The notes beneath the pieces are model-generated. The model saw nothing but the letters and a program-made list of their open reading frames with translations, was not told the origin of the DNA and did no database searches. A stretch of 64,000 nt of DNA from an uncultured Lachnospiraceae bacterium (GTDB taxonomy: Bacteria > Bacillota > Clostridia > Lachnospirales > Lachnospiraceae): the NCBI GenBank assembly GCA_947565425.1, contig CANOFW010000008.1, positions 1 to 64,000 of the forward strand, written 5' to 3'. The translations under genes and the position numbers were made by a program. This document shows positions 53,660 to 62,489 of the stretch, in pieces; positions within the stretch are counted from its first letter, which is position 1; each line of letters begins with the position of its first letter.

Positions 53660-55021
53660 ATGAAAAGAAGAGAGCAATACAAGCATTTGCTGAATCTGGT
53701 TGCAAATGCGATTATGCTGCTGATCGAGGCAGTGATGTTCGGGTACACATGGTACTTAATTTATACGCCGATGCTTGCGAAGGAAAATCGTTTCTGGAAC
53801 AGAGGTAACTGGGCAGTTATCGGTATGTATGTGTTGATTATGTACTTTTTTACCAGGATATACGGAGGTTACCGCATTGGTTATCTGCGCATAACGGATA
53901 TTTGTCTGTCACAGATTCTTGCCATATTTTGTACGAATGTGGTCGGGTATATTCAGGTTTGTCTCATTGCCAACAATTATATGCCAGTTCATCCGATGGC
54001 GGTGCTGATGGGGGCGGAGCTTTTGGTAATCTTGCCAGGGGTCTATCTGGTGCGCTTTATTTATACCAGGCTATATCCTCCGCGCAGGATGATTGTTATC
54101 TATGGGCAGCATTCTCCGAACGATTTAATTCGTAAAATCAATTCTCGCAAAGATAAATATAATGTCTGCGCGACGGCAAGTGTATATATGGGCTACAAAG
54201 CATTGTATGAAAAGATTATGGAGTATGAGGCGGTAGTGCTGTGCGATTTGCCGACGAAAATGCGCAACCCGATCCTCAAATTCTGTTTCGATCAGAATAA
54301 GCGTACTTATATCACGCCTAAGATTTCCGATATTATTTTGACTGGCACAGAGCGCATCCATCTGTTTGACACACCGTTGATGCTTTCTCGTAACCGTGGA
54401 CTTACGATAGAGCAGCGATTTGTAAAGCGCACGATGGATATTGTGCTGTCTTTGATTGCCATTGTGCTCGCATCGCCGGTTCTGCTGGTGATCGCAGCGG
54501 GAATTAAGTTCTATGACAGAGGGCCCGTGTTCTACACGCAGGAGCGATTGACGCGGGATGGCGAGATTTTTAAGATTATAAAATTCCGCAGTATGCGCAT
54601 GGATTCCGAGGAGAACGGCGCGCAGCTCGCCAAGAAAGACGATGACCGAATTACTCCGGTAGGGCGTTTTATCCGCAGAATCCATTTTGACGAGCTTCCC
54701 CAGCTTTTCAATATCCTCAAAGGAGAGATGTCTTTCGTGGGACCGCGGCCAGAGCGGGAAGTGATTGCCAACGAGTATGAAACGATCATTCCAGAGTTTA
54801 GTTTTAGACTCAAGGTGAAGGCGGGACTTACCGGATATGCCCAGGTGTATGGCAAGTATAATACGACGCCGTACGATAAATTAAAACTGGATTTGACTTA
54901 TATTGAGAATTATTCCTTCTGGCAGGATATTCGCCTGATGCTGATGACGTTTAAAATTATTTTCCAGAAGGAGAATACAGAAGGCATTGATAAGGGGCAG
55001 ATGACGGCGATAAAAGAGTGA
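53660..55021 (+). CDS. Initiating phosphoglycosyltransferase (WbaP/polyprenyl sugar-phosphate transferase)
   Basis: 453 residues: about four membrane helices in the first 145, a nucleotide-binding-like middle, and the C-terminal bacterial sugar transferase domain (about 250-453) with a re-entrant helix, KIIKFRSMRMD, DELPQLFNILKGEMSFVGPRPE and the catalytic Asp-Glu of that motif. It places the first sugar phosphate on undecaprenyl phosphate, starting the glycan. It follows the methyltransferase-kinase by 4 bp; AAAGG-type sequence is weak, so translation may be coupled. Confidence 0.92.
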   Translation: MKRREQYKHLLNLVANAIMLLIEAVMFGYTWYLIYTPMLAKENRFWNRGNWAVIGMYVLIMYFFTRIYGGYRIGYLRITDICLSQILAIFCTNVVGYIQVCLIANNYMPVHPMAVLMGAELLVILPGVYLVRFIYTRLYPPRRMIVIYGQHSPNDLIRKINSRKDKYNVCATASVYMGYKALYEKIMEYEAVVLCDLPTKMRNPILKFCFDQNKRTYITPKISDIILTGTERIHLFDTPLMLSRNRGLTIEQRFVKRTMDIVLSLIAIVLASPVLLVIAAGIKFYDRGPVFYTQERLTRDGEIFKIIKFRSMRMDSEENGAQLAKKDDDRITPVGRFIRRIHFDELPQLFNILKGEMSFVGPRPEREVIANEYETIIPEFSFRLKVKAGLTGYAQVYGKYNTTPYDKLKLDLTYIENYSFWQDIRLMLMTFKIIFQKENTEGIDKGQMTAIKE

Positions 55022-55039
55022 TATTTTTGGGAGAAATGT

Positions 55040-55786
55040 ATGGAGAATCAGATACTTGTGTCAGTAATCATGCCGGCGTATAATGCGGAAAAGTATATCG
55101 CCAAAGCGATTGAATCTGTGCTATGTCAGAAGGTAGCCTGGGAGCTCTTCGTCATAGATGATTGTTCCACGGACCATACAGCTGAAATTGCAGAAAAATA
55201 TACAGAGAATGGTAATGTAATACTGCTGCGAAACGAACGGAACCTGGGAGTTGCAGAAAGCCGGAATGTTGGCATTCGCCGTGCCACAGGAAAATATATC
55301 GCTTTTCTCGATGCAGATGATTGGTGGGAGGGGCAGAAATTAGAAGAACAATGCCGCAGGCTGGCGGAGACAGGATGCGTACTCTGTTGCACTGGGCGGG
55401 AGTTGATGGATGTAGATGGAAATTCTTTAAATAAGGTCATCGGGGTATCGGAAGAGATAACGTATGCAATGCTGCTTCGCACCAATAGCATCTGTTGTTC
55501 TTCTGTGGTGATGGAGACCGCGGCGGCGCGGGAATTTTATATGTGCCATGACGAATTGCATGAGGATTATATCTTATGGCTAAAGGTTTTGCACAAATAC
55601 GGCAATGCATATGGCATTAATCAGCCCTTATTAAAAAGTCGTATGAGTAAGGGCGGCAAATCCAGAAATAAGTTGAAATCTGCGAAAATGCAGTTCGGCG
55701 TATACCGGTATATGGGATTTGGCATTTTGAGGTCTTCTTACTATTTTCTTATGTATGCCTGGCATGGCGTTTTGAAATACATGTAG
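55040..55786 (+). CDS. Family 2 glycosyltransferase
   Basis: 248 residues, GT-A fold: SVIMPAYNAEKYIAKAIESVL, DDCSTDHT near 39-46, LDADDWWEG near 91-99 (DxD box). It resembles short GT2 enzymes that add hexoses or amino sugars in capsule loci. No membrane helix, although the last 25 residues are hydrophobic and aromatic and may bind the membrane. It is the last gene before an inverted-repeat element and a new promoter. Confidence 0.88.
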   Translation: MENQILVSVIMPAYNAEKYIAKAIESVLCQKVAWELFVIDDCSTDHTAEIAEKYTENGNVILLRNERNLGVAESRNVGIRRATGKYIAFLDADDWWEGQKLEEQCRRLAETGCVLCCTGRELMDVDGNSLNKVIGVSEEITYAMLLRTNSICCSSVVMETAAAREFYMCHDELHEDYILWLKVLHKYGNAYGINQPLLKSRMSKGGKSRNKLKSAKMQFGVYRYMGFGILRSSYYFLMYAWHGVLKYM

Positions 55787-55796
55787 CTCAACAACG

Positions 55797-55955
55797 GAAA
55801 TCAATTTTCAGAATATTCTTATATGTAAGAAAAATGATTTCATACGGCCGGGGCTGCAAATACCCAAAGCGTTGTCCCGTTCGTGTGGGTATTTGCAGTG
55901 TTGGCAGAGATAAAATTATGTTGGTAGATGAAAGGATGTTCTGAAAATTGATTTC
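55797..55955. repeat. 159-bp nested inverted repeat
   Basis: The outer arms GAAATCAATTTTCAGAA (55797-55813) and TTCTGAAAATTGATTTC (55939-55955) are perfect inverted repeats of 17 bp. Inside is a second perfect pair, CTGCAAATACCCA (55854-55866) and TGGGTATTTGCAG (55886-55898). No reading frame is visible within it. It could be a miniature inverted-repeat element or a large 3'-end RNA structure of the preceding operon. Confidence 0.8.
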
Positions 55956-55978
55956 TGATGGTGACGGCGGTTCGTTCA

Positions 55979-56007
55979 TTGACGAGAAAGCGCTTTTATG
56001 GTATGAT
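55979..56007 (+). promoter_or_regulatory. Strong promoter of the second ABC exporter/phosphonate operon
   Basis: TTGACG (55979-55984), a 17-bp spacer, TATGAT (56002-56007) with TG at 55999-56000 (extended -10). It lies 40 bp before the GTG start and just after the nested inverted repeat. Confidence 0.7.
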
Positions 56008-56046
56008 ATGCAATTGATTATAATATAGAGTACGGAGGGAACAGCA

Positions 56047-56841
56047 GTGAAAAGATTCTTGGCGGATATAAACAAGTACAGAGAATATGCCGTATATTCA
56101 GCAAAATCTGGATTGAAGGCTGAAGTGGCAGATTCCCATTTGAGCTGGATGTGGTGGATTTTAGACCCACTGTTGTTCATGCTCGTCTATTCTTTTGTAG
56201 CAATTATTGTCTTTGGCAAAGGAGAAAAATACTTTGCAGCGTTCGTATTTATCGGTTTGACATCCTGGCGGTTTTTCTCTGCGACCATTAAACAGAGCGT
56301 GCGTCTGGTATCTAGGAACAGTTCAACCGTCTCCAGAATATATATGCCAAAATATATTTTGATTATTATTCAGATGTTAATTAACTGTTTCAAAATGTTG
56401 ATTTCGTTCAGTCTTGTGGCTGGCACTATGGTTATTTACAGGGTGCCGTTATCTTTCCGTATGCTCTATGCGATTCCCTGTATTTTGGTGCTGTTGGTAG
56501 TGACCTTTGGCTTCAGCAGCATTGTGCTTCATTTTGGTGTATATGTAGATGATTTGACAAATATTATAGATGTTTTTTTGCGGCTGGTATTTTATCTGAC
56601 CGGTATTTTCTATTCTATTGAGGCAAGGGTTGGAGGCGCTTTGGGAGCAGGTTATGCCACCTTGCTGCTGCGGGGGAATCCGGCGGCTTTGGTGATTGAC
56701 AGTATGCGTAAATGTTTGCTCTATGATATGACGCCGGATTTACCCGCATTGGGACTTTGGCTTCTTGCTGGATGTATATTATCGGCATTTGGCGTGCGGA
56801 TGATCTATAAGAATGAGAACAGTTATGTGAAGATTATGTGA
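56047..56841 (+). CDS. Second polysaccharide ABC exporter, membrane subunit (TagG-like)
   Basis: 264 residues with six membrane helices of the ABC-2 type. The N-terminus (YRELAVYSAKS-like, then SHLSWMWWILDPLLFMLVYSF) is the typical TagG/RfbA start. GGAGGGA (56034-56040) lies six bases before GTG 56047. It begins a new transcript with its own strong promoter and pairs with the ATPase 16 bp downstream. It is only distantly similar to the exporter subunit at 46.8 kb. Confidence 0.9.
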   Translation: MKRFLADINKYREYAVYSAKSGLKAEVADSHLSWMWWILDPLLFMLVYSFVAIIVFGKGEKYFAAFVFIGLTSWRFFSATIKQSVRLVSRNSSTVSRIYMPKYILIIIQMLINCFKMLISFSLVAGTMVIYRVPLSFRMLYAIPCILVLLVVTFGFSSIVLHFGVYVDDLTNIIDVFLRLVFYLTGIFYSIEARVGGALGAGYATLLLRGNPAALVIDSMRKCLLYDMTPDLPALGLWLLAGCILSAFGVRMIYKNENSYVKIM

Positions 56842-56857
56842 TTGTGAAGGTGAGCGC

Positions 56858-57592
56858 GTGGAAGAGAAAAATTATGCAATTGAGGTAAAAGATCTGAAAG
56901 TAAGATATCGTTGTCTGAATAAGATTTCCATTAAGAAAAGCTTGTTCAAACTCAAGAAGAGCAATGTGGAGATTTTTGAGGCTTTGCGAGGGATTTCCTT
57001 TAATGTGCCCAAAGGAGAGATTATGGGCATCGTGGGCAAGAACGGCAGCGGCAAGTCAACGCTTTTGCGCGCCATTGCCGGGATTTTTGCTCCAGACGAG
57101 GGCAGTATTGATCTGAATGGCCACACCGTGTCGCTGCTCTCGATTGGCGTTGGCTTCCAGAAGAAGTTGACCGGCAGGGAAAATATTCTGCTCTCCGGTA
57201 TGTTGCTGGGGTTTTCCGAAGAGGAAATCAGAGCGAGGATGTCGGAAATTATTGAATTCTCAGAGCTGGGCAAATTCATTGACCGCCCGGTAAGGACGTA
57301 CTCGAGCGGTATGCATTCCAAACTTGCCTTTTCTATAACGGCGATTTTAGAGACAGAGATTATGTTGGTGGACGAGGTGCTCAGCGTAGGAGACGCCAAG
57401 TTTAAGAAGAAAAGTTTTAAGAAAATGAAACAATTAATCAATGACAAAGACCGCACGGTTGTTATTGTCTCCCATAATAGTGAGACGTTGCGCAAGCTCT
57501 GCAATACGATTCTGTGGCTTCACGATGGAGTGATAAAGATGCAGGGAAGCACCGAGGAGGTATTACCATTGTATGAAGAATTCATGTCATAA
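56858..57592 (+). CDS. Second polysaccharide ABC exporter, ATPase subunit (TagH-like)
   Basis: 244 residues, an ATPase domain only: Walker A GKNGSGKST (60-68), signature YSSGMHSKLAFS, Walker B IMLVDEVLSVGD. It lacks the C-terminal chain-recognition domain seen in the ATPase at 47.6 kb, so the two exporters probably handle different polymers. GTG start with GGTGAG just upstream. It overlaps the LicD gene by 20 bp. Confidence 0.92.
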   Translation: MEEKNYAIEVKDLKVRYRCLNKISIKKSLFKLKKSNVEIFEALRGISFNVPKGEIMGIVGKNGSGKSTLLRAIAGIFAPDEGSIDLNGHTVSLLSIGVGFQKKLTGRENILLSGMLLGFSEEEIRARMSEIIEFSELGKFIDRPVRTYSSGMHSKLAFSITAILETEIMLVDEVLSVGDAKFKKKSFKKMKQLINDKDRTVVIVSHNSETLRKLCNTILWLHDGVIKMQGSTEEVLPLYEEFMS

Positions 57593-58409
57593 ACAGGAAT
57601 ATGATGTCAGACGGCTGCAAAAACATTTGCTGGATATCTTGACAGAAGTGGTGCGTGTATGCGAAGAATTGGGGATTGATTATTTCATCATGGGAGGGAC
57701 GGCGCTTGGCGCTGTGCGCCATGGAGGATTTATACCGTGGGATGATGATTTGGATATCGGCATGCGGCGGGAGGATTATGAGAAATTTCTTGCCGGGGCG
57801 CAGGCGCATCTGCGGTCAGATTTATTTTTACAGACATACCAGACAGAACCGAATTCTCCATTCTATTTTGCCAAGGTAAGGAAAGATAATACGAAATTCA
57901 TTGAAAAATATTGCCGGAAACTTGACATACATGCTGGAATTTATATTGATATTTTCCCTTATGACGCTCTGCCAGATGATAAGAAGGAACGAATGAAACA
58001 TTACCGCAGGATGAAATATATGTTGAACCTGTATATAGCGAAATGCGTGACTGGTACAAGTGTGCACTACAGGGGCATAAAGAAGCTGATCTATGGCTGT
58101 ATTCGCCATACACTCCATATTCTGATGCTGCCTGTACCGAAACGTTTCCTTTACAGGCAGACGGATAGGATGATGCGCAAATATAACGATAACCCGTCTC
58201 AGTATCTGGGTTATGGGGGGCAACCCAAAGTTCAGGTGCCGCGGGCTGACGTCATCGAACCGGCAAAAATTACGTTTGAGAACCTCACAGTCAAATGTCC
58301 GCAAAAGATTGAAGAATATTTGACATATAATTATGGGGATTATAAGAAATTGCCTCCCGTAGAGGAGCGCAAAGGCCATGTTCCCTGGCTGGTGGAATAT
58401 GAAAGATAA
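57573..58409 (+). CDS. LicD-family phosphotransferase
   Basis: LicD enzymes move a phospho-group (phosphocholine in pneumococcus) from a CDP/CMP donor to a glycan. 278 residues with the family box GGTALGAVRHGGFIPWDDDL (41-60): the DDD triad is the metal site. YIDIFPYD is a further family motif. GAGGAGG lies 12 bases before the ATG, inside the ATPase gene. The following genes make and probably CMP-activate a phosphonate, so the transferred group here may be 2-hydroxyethylphosphonate rather than phosphocholine; that is inference. Confidence 0.87.
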   Translation: MKNSCHKQEYDVRRLQKHLLDILTEVVRVCEELGIDYFIMGGTALGAVRHGGFIPWDDDLDIGMRREDYEKFLAGAQAHLRSDLFLQTYQTEPNSPFYFAKVRKDNTKFIEKYCRKLDIHAGIYIDIFPYDALPDDKKERMKHYRRMKYMLNLYIAKCVTGTSVHYRGIKKLIYGCIRHTLHILMLPVPKRFLYRQTDRMMRKYNDNPSQYLGYGGQPKVQVPRADVIEPAKITFENLTVKCPQKIEEYLTYNYGDYKKLPPVEERKGHVPWLVEYER

Positions 58410-58474
58410 TGGATAGAGATAGATGGCAATTGGACAAGCTAATAGTGTATGACAATAAGATGGAGGAATGGTGA

Positions 58475-59599
58475 ATGCAAATCAAATATTTATTGGATGA
58501 GATTGAAAAGTTGGGTGTAGCATTTTACACGGGTGTGCCGGATTCTCAACTGCGCGCGCTGTGCGATACGCTGATGAGCCGTTATGGTATCGGTGAGAAG
58601 CATGTGATTGCAGCGAACGAGGGAGCGGCAGTCGGGCTTGCCGCAGGACATTATCTTGCGACGGGCAATCCGGCGGTTGTCTATATGCAAAACAGTGGCA
58701 TTGGCAATGCTGTAAACCCGATTTGTTCTCTGGTAAATGATAAAGTCTATGCAATTCCTGTATTGTTTATTGTGGGATGGCGAGGAGAACCGGGTGTTCA
58801 TGATGAGCCGCAGCATATTTATCAGGGAGAAGTCACCAGGCAGTTGTTGGATTGTCTGGGTGTGAAGAATTTTGTTATCTCAAAGGACACTTCGCCGGAG
58901 GAATTATGCAGTTATTTTACAGAAATTAAAAAAGAGTTTGCTCTGGGACACCAGTGTGCGTTGGTGGTGCGAAAAGGCGCTTTGGAGTCGGAGGAAAAGC
59001 TGAAATATGTCAATGAGTATCCATTGTCCAGAGAAGACGTGGTGAAATTGTTTGTGGAGCATACCGATGAGCGGGATATCATTGTCTCCACGACTGGCAA
59101 GCTTTCCAGAGAGTTGTTTGAGGCAAGAGAGGCGCGCGGACAGGGACATGAGAAGGACTTCTTAACAGTTGGCTCGATGGGGCACTCTTCGATGATTGCC
59201 ATGGGCATTGCCAGGGAGAAGAAGGATCGTCGCGTCTTCTGTTTGGATGGAGACGGCGCGGTGTTGATGCATATGGGAAGCCTTGCTGTGGCAGGCAGCG
59301 CGCAGATGGCAAACTTTGTCCATGTCTTGTTTAACAATGGAGCGCACGAGACGGTTGGAGGTATGCCTACGGTAAGTGAGAAGATTGATTATCTGGGTGT
59401 TGCAAAGTCGTGCGGTTATGAGAATATTTATACGGCCAAGACAGAAGCAGAAGTGGTAGCTTTATTTGAAAAAATTGCGCAGGCGAAAGGCTCTGTGTTC
59501 GCAGAAGTAAAGACGAACTTGTTGTCGCGTGCAGATTTAGGCAGGCCCACCACGACACCTGTACAGAATAAAGAAGCGTTTATGGCGTTTTTAAAATAG
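58475..59599 (+). CDS. aepY: Phosphonopyruvate decarboxylase (AepY)
   Basis: A thiamine-diphosphate enzyme that decarboxylates phosphonopyruvate to phosphonoacetaldehyde, pulling the unfavourable PEP mutase reaction forward. 374 residues (family about 375-380): FYTGVPDSQL at the N-terminus, ANEGAAVGLAAGHYLA (the ThDP-activating Glu), and the cofactor-binding GDGAVLMHMGSLA with LFNNGAHETVGG near 258-290. GGAGG (58462-58466) lies eight bases before the ATG. PEP mutase is not in the window. Sulfopyruvate decarboxylase is a relative, but the neighbours favour the phosphonate role. Confidence 0.9.
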   Translation: MQIKYLLDEIEKLGVAFYTGVPDSQLRALCDTLMSRYGIGEKHVIAANEGAAVGLAAGHYLATGNPAVVYMQNSGIGNAVNPICSLVNDKVYAIPVLFIVGWRGEPGVHDEPQHIYQGEVTRQLLDCLGVKNFVISKDTSPEELCSYFTEIKKEFALGHQCALVVRKGALESEEKLKYVNEYPLSREDVVKLFVEHTDERDIIVSTTGKLSRELFEAREARGQGHEKDFLTVGSMGHSSMIAMGIAREKKDRRVFCLDGDGAVLMHMGSLAVAGSAQMANFVHVLFNNGAHETVGGMPTVSEKIDYLGVAKSCGYENIYTAKTEAEVVALFEKIAQAKGSVFAEVKTNLLSRADLGRPTTTPVQNKEAFMAFLK

Positions 59600-59609
59600 G
59601 GGAAAAAGA

Positions 59610-60338
59610 ATGAAAGCATTGATTTTAAATTCAGGAATCGGCAAACGTATGGGTGAGCTGACAAAGACGAAGAATAAGTGTATGGCAGAGATTGCGCCGG
59701 GAATTACGATTCTCGACTGGCAGCTTCGGTTGCTTGAAAAAGAAGGTATTACCGACGTGGTGATTACCACCGGTCCCTTTGCAGAACATTTACAGGAATA
59801 TGTGTCTGAAAGATATCCAGGGATTTCGTTTACGTTTCGTCACAATCCGGTGTATGACCAGACAAATTATATTTACTCGATTGCGCTTGCCGAAGATGCG
59901 CTGCGAGAGGATGATATCTTGCTGATGCATGGGGATTTGGTGTTTGAACGAAGCGTCCTTGCGGACATTGCTGGGTGCGAGACCAGCGCTATGGTGGTAG
60001 ATGAGACGTTACCTCTGCCGGAAAAGGATTTTAAGGCGGTTGTGCAGGAGGGAAAGATTACCAAAGTTGGGATTGAATTTTTTGAGGACGCTTATGCTGC
60101 GCAGCCTTTGTATAAGTTATACAGGGAAGACTGGTCACAGTGGCTTGCGAATATTTTGGCGTTTTGTGAACAGGGAACTCGTAGCGTTTATGCTGAGAAT
60201 GCTATGAATGAAATTTCCGACAAATTAACCATTCATCCATTTAACGTTGCAGGAAGAATCTGCACAGAGGTGGATAACCTTGAGGATTTAGCGCGGGTAC
60301 AGAAGATGATGGAACCAATCATTGCCAAGGAGAGCTGA
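59610..60338 (+). CDS. Nucleotidyltransferase, candidate phosphonate cytidylyltransferase
   Basis: 242 residues of the sugar-nucleotidyltransferase fold: MKALILNSGIGKRMGELT (a GxGxRM nucleotide loop in which Gly replaces part of the usual GGxGTR), then LLMHGDLVFE (metal-binding Asp). It resembles phosphocholine cytidylyltransferases (LicC) and the phosphonate-specific PntC group. In this operon it would couple CTP to 2-hydroxyethylphosphonate or 2-aminoethylphosphonate, giving the donor for LicD or the TagF-like enzyme. The exact substrate cannot be told from sequence. AGGGGAAA precedes the ATG. Confidence 0.78.
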   Translation: MKALILNSGIGKRMGELTKTKNKCMAEIAPGITILDWQLRLLEKEGITDVVITTGPFAEHLQEYVSERYPGISFTFRHNPVYDQTNYIYSIALAEDALREDDILLMHGDLVFERSVLADIAGCETSAMVVDETLPLPEKDFKAVVQEGKITKVGIEFFEDAYAAQPLYKLYREDWSQWLANILAFCEQGTRSVYAENAMNEISDKLTIHPFNVAGRICTEVDNLEDLARVQKMMEPIIAKES

Positions 60339-60422
60339 TACCGGCTGTCTGTTATGTGCAGATCAAGCGCAGGGCGGACGGTTTGATTTGCAGCTCGAGA
60401 AGGCGGATGTGGAGGCGGGAGT

Positions 60423-61262
60423 GTGTTATATAATGTTGTGCAGTCGGTGAAAACGGTACTCAAACAGGGGATGAAAGCGTGGTATGGCATGGTGGGTTTT
60501 TTTCGGAGCCATGGCATTGTATTTCGCGCAAATAGCAGGCGGCTTTTATCCTACCGGGATAAGTACAAAGGGCAAAGGTGCTTCCTTATCGGCAATGGGC
60601 CAAGCCTCAGAATGGAGGATTTGGAGAAGCTTGATGGGGAGGTTTCTTTTGCCTGCAATATTATTTATAAGGTATTCGATAAAGTCCGCTGGCGGCCAAC
60701 GTATCATTTTATCTCGGATGTTGTGGCCATTCATGCGATAAACGAGGAAGGAATGCTCGACAAGATTTTAGAACGTCCCCTATTTTCCAATAAAGATGTA
60801 TATGCAAAGCTCAAGCGCCTGCAAGATGTAGGAGAAGGGGTTATCTATTTAAACCGCATCAATCAGCAGAAGTACAGAGTCAGCAGAAATCCTCTGGCGT
60901 ATTATGTGCCGGCACAGGCAACGGTGATGACATTGATGATTGAGATGGCGGTTTTTATGGGATTTGCGGAAATCTATCTGCTGGGCGTGGACTGTACCAA
61001 TACGTTTACAGAAGGCCATTTTGAGAAATCTTATACTGATAAGTCGGTGGATGATTATAATTTGGAATGGGTGCGCAAGAAGACAAACCGTCCGAATCTG
61101 ACGTTGTTTGAGCTTGGCGAGGAACGTAGGCTGCGCTCGCTGGATGCCTATCGCAAACTGAAGGAATATGCAGACAGCAAACAGGTAAAAATATATAATG
61201 CCACGCGTGGAGGCGCCCTGGAAGTGTTTGAGCGGGTGGATTTCGACGAGGTTATGAAATGA
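60423..61262 (+). CDS. DUF115 (MptE-like fold) protein, possible glycan-modifying enzyme
   Basis: 279 residues from GTG 60423 with GGAGG at 60411-60415. The signature CFLIGNGPSLRMEDLE (53-68) is the nucleotide-binding loop of DUF115/MptE-like proteins, a Rossmann fold related to sialyltransferase-like enzymes of some surface-glycan loci. A second conserved stretch is AEIYLLGVDCTNT. Members act in pterin synthesis (archaea) or sit in bacterial glycan operons. Here a transferase role is likelier than pterin synthesis because of the neighbours. Confidence 0.75.
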   Translation: MLYNVVQSVKTVLKQGMKAWYGMVGFFRSHGIVFRANSRRLLSYRDKYKGQRCFLIGNGPSLRMEDLEKLDGEVSFACNIIYKVFDKVRWRPTYHFISDVVAIHAINEEGMLDKILERPLFSNKDVYAKLKRLQDVGEGVIYLNRINQQKYRVSRNPLAYYVPAQATVMTLMIEMAVFMGFAEIYLLGVDCTNTFTEGHFEKSYTDKSVDDYNLEWVRKKTNRPNLTLFELGEERRLRSLDAYRKLKEYADSKQVKIYNATRGGALEVFERVDFDEVMK

Positions 61263-61354
61263 GAATGCCCCAGTATGTGGGGAATTTGCAGTAAAGTCCG
61301 CAGACGTCTGTGAGAGGAAAGACGACGGATTGCCAGTTGCATAGAGGAGGAGCC

Positions 61355-62485
61355 ATGCAAAAAGAAAATTATAAAACCCAGGTGATTGTCAGTGGAGAAG
61401 GAGCTTTGCAGGAGGCGGCTTTGATTGTTCGGAAATTGGGCGTACAGAATATATTAGCAGTCTGCTCAAAATCGGCAAAGAAGCATTGCGGCGAGGAATT
61501 TTGGCGGGAATTTCCGGGAAAGGTTATCTTTTTCCATGCGTTTTCTCCCAATCCCAAATATGAAGAAGTTGAGGCGGGGGTGGCGTTGTTTGAGAAAGAA
61601 CAATGCGAAATGGTTCTTTCCATGGGTGGCGGCAGCGCCATGGATGTGGCGAAATGCATCAAAATGTTTGCGCCTATGGACAAACATGAGAATTATTTGA
61701 AGCAGGAAAAGAAAGTCAATGATATTCGTCATATTGCGATACCGTCCACTGCCGGAACCGGCAGTGAATCTACGAGTTTTGCCGTGGTTTATTACCAGGA
61801 GGAGAAGCAGTCCGTGGCGCATTCATCGCTGCTTCCAGATTATGCTATTTTGCATGCAGGATTTTTGGAAAATTTACCGCTCTATCAGAAAAAGGCGACG
61901 ATGATGGACGCTTTGTGTCAGGCGGTGGAATCTTACTGGTCGGTAAATTCCACGAAAGAGAGCAGGCAATATGCGCGCGAGGCGATTGTGGCGTTGCGTA
62001 AGGCGTGGCAGGGGTATGTTGAGGAAAATACAAATTGGCTACAGATTATGGCGGCGGCGAATTTCGCAGGCCGGGCTATCAATATTTCTAAGACGACGGC
62101 TGCACATGCGATGAGTTATAAGATTACTTCGATGTATGGGTTTGCCCACGGGCATGCGGCGGCAATCTGCCTGCCAAAGACTTGGGCTTATCTGCAAGAG
62201 CATATAGATGACTGTACAGATGAAAGAGGGAAAGATTACCTCTTGCAGATATTAGAGGAATTGAATCAGATGCTAGGCACGGAAAATACACAGGAGTCTA
62301 TATCCTGGTTTACCAAGCTGATTGATGACTTAGAGCTTCCTTATCCAGTTCAGTGTGGGGAAGAGGACGTGGAAATCTTATCCGCCTCGGTCAATGCAGA
62401 GCGGTTAAATAACTTTCCGGTAAAAGTAACTAAGGAAGCGTTGTGCGCGATGTACCGTGAGATTGTAGGAGAAACGCAGAGGTAG
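61355..62485 (+). CDS. Phosphonoacetaldehyde reductase-like iron-family alcohol dehydrogenase
   Basis: Would reduce phosphonoacetaldehyde (the product of AepY) to 2-hydroxyethylphosphonate with NAD(P)H. 376 residues from ATG 61355 (GGAGGAG just upstream). Group III dehydrogenase features: SMGGGSAMDVAKC (nucleotide-binding), PSTAGTGSES, and the metal region HAMSYKITSMYGFAHGHAAA. The first ligand pair reads DALCQAVES, so the His found in FucO-type enzymes is Gln here; this may be normal in the phosphonate subgroup. No transaminase lies nearby, so hydroxyethyl- rather than aminoethylphosphonate is the likelier product. Confidence 0.8.
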   Translation: MQKENYKTQVIVSGEGALQEAALIVRKLGVQNILAVCSKSAKKHCGEEFWREFPGKVIFFHAFSPNPKYEEVEAGVALFEKEQCEMVLSMGGGSAMDVAKCIKMFAPMDKHENYLKQEKKVNDIRHIAIPSTAGTGSESTSFAVVYYQEEKQSVAHSSLLPDYAILHAGFLENLPLYQKKATMMDALCQAVESYWSVNSTKESRQYAREAIVALRKAWQGYVEENTNWLQIMAAANFAGRAINISKTTAAHAMSYKITSMYGFAHGHAAAICLPKTWAYLQEHIDDCTDERGKDYLLQILEELNQMLGTENTQESISWFTKLIDDLELPYPVQCGEEDVEILSASVNAERLNNFPVKVTKEALCAMYREIVGETQR

Positions 62486-62489
62486 AGAA

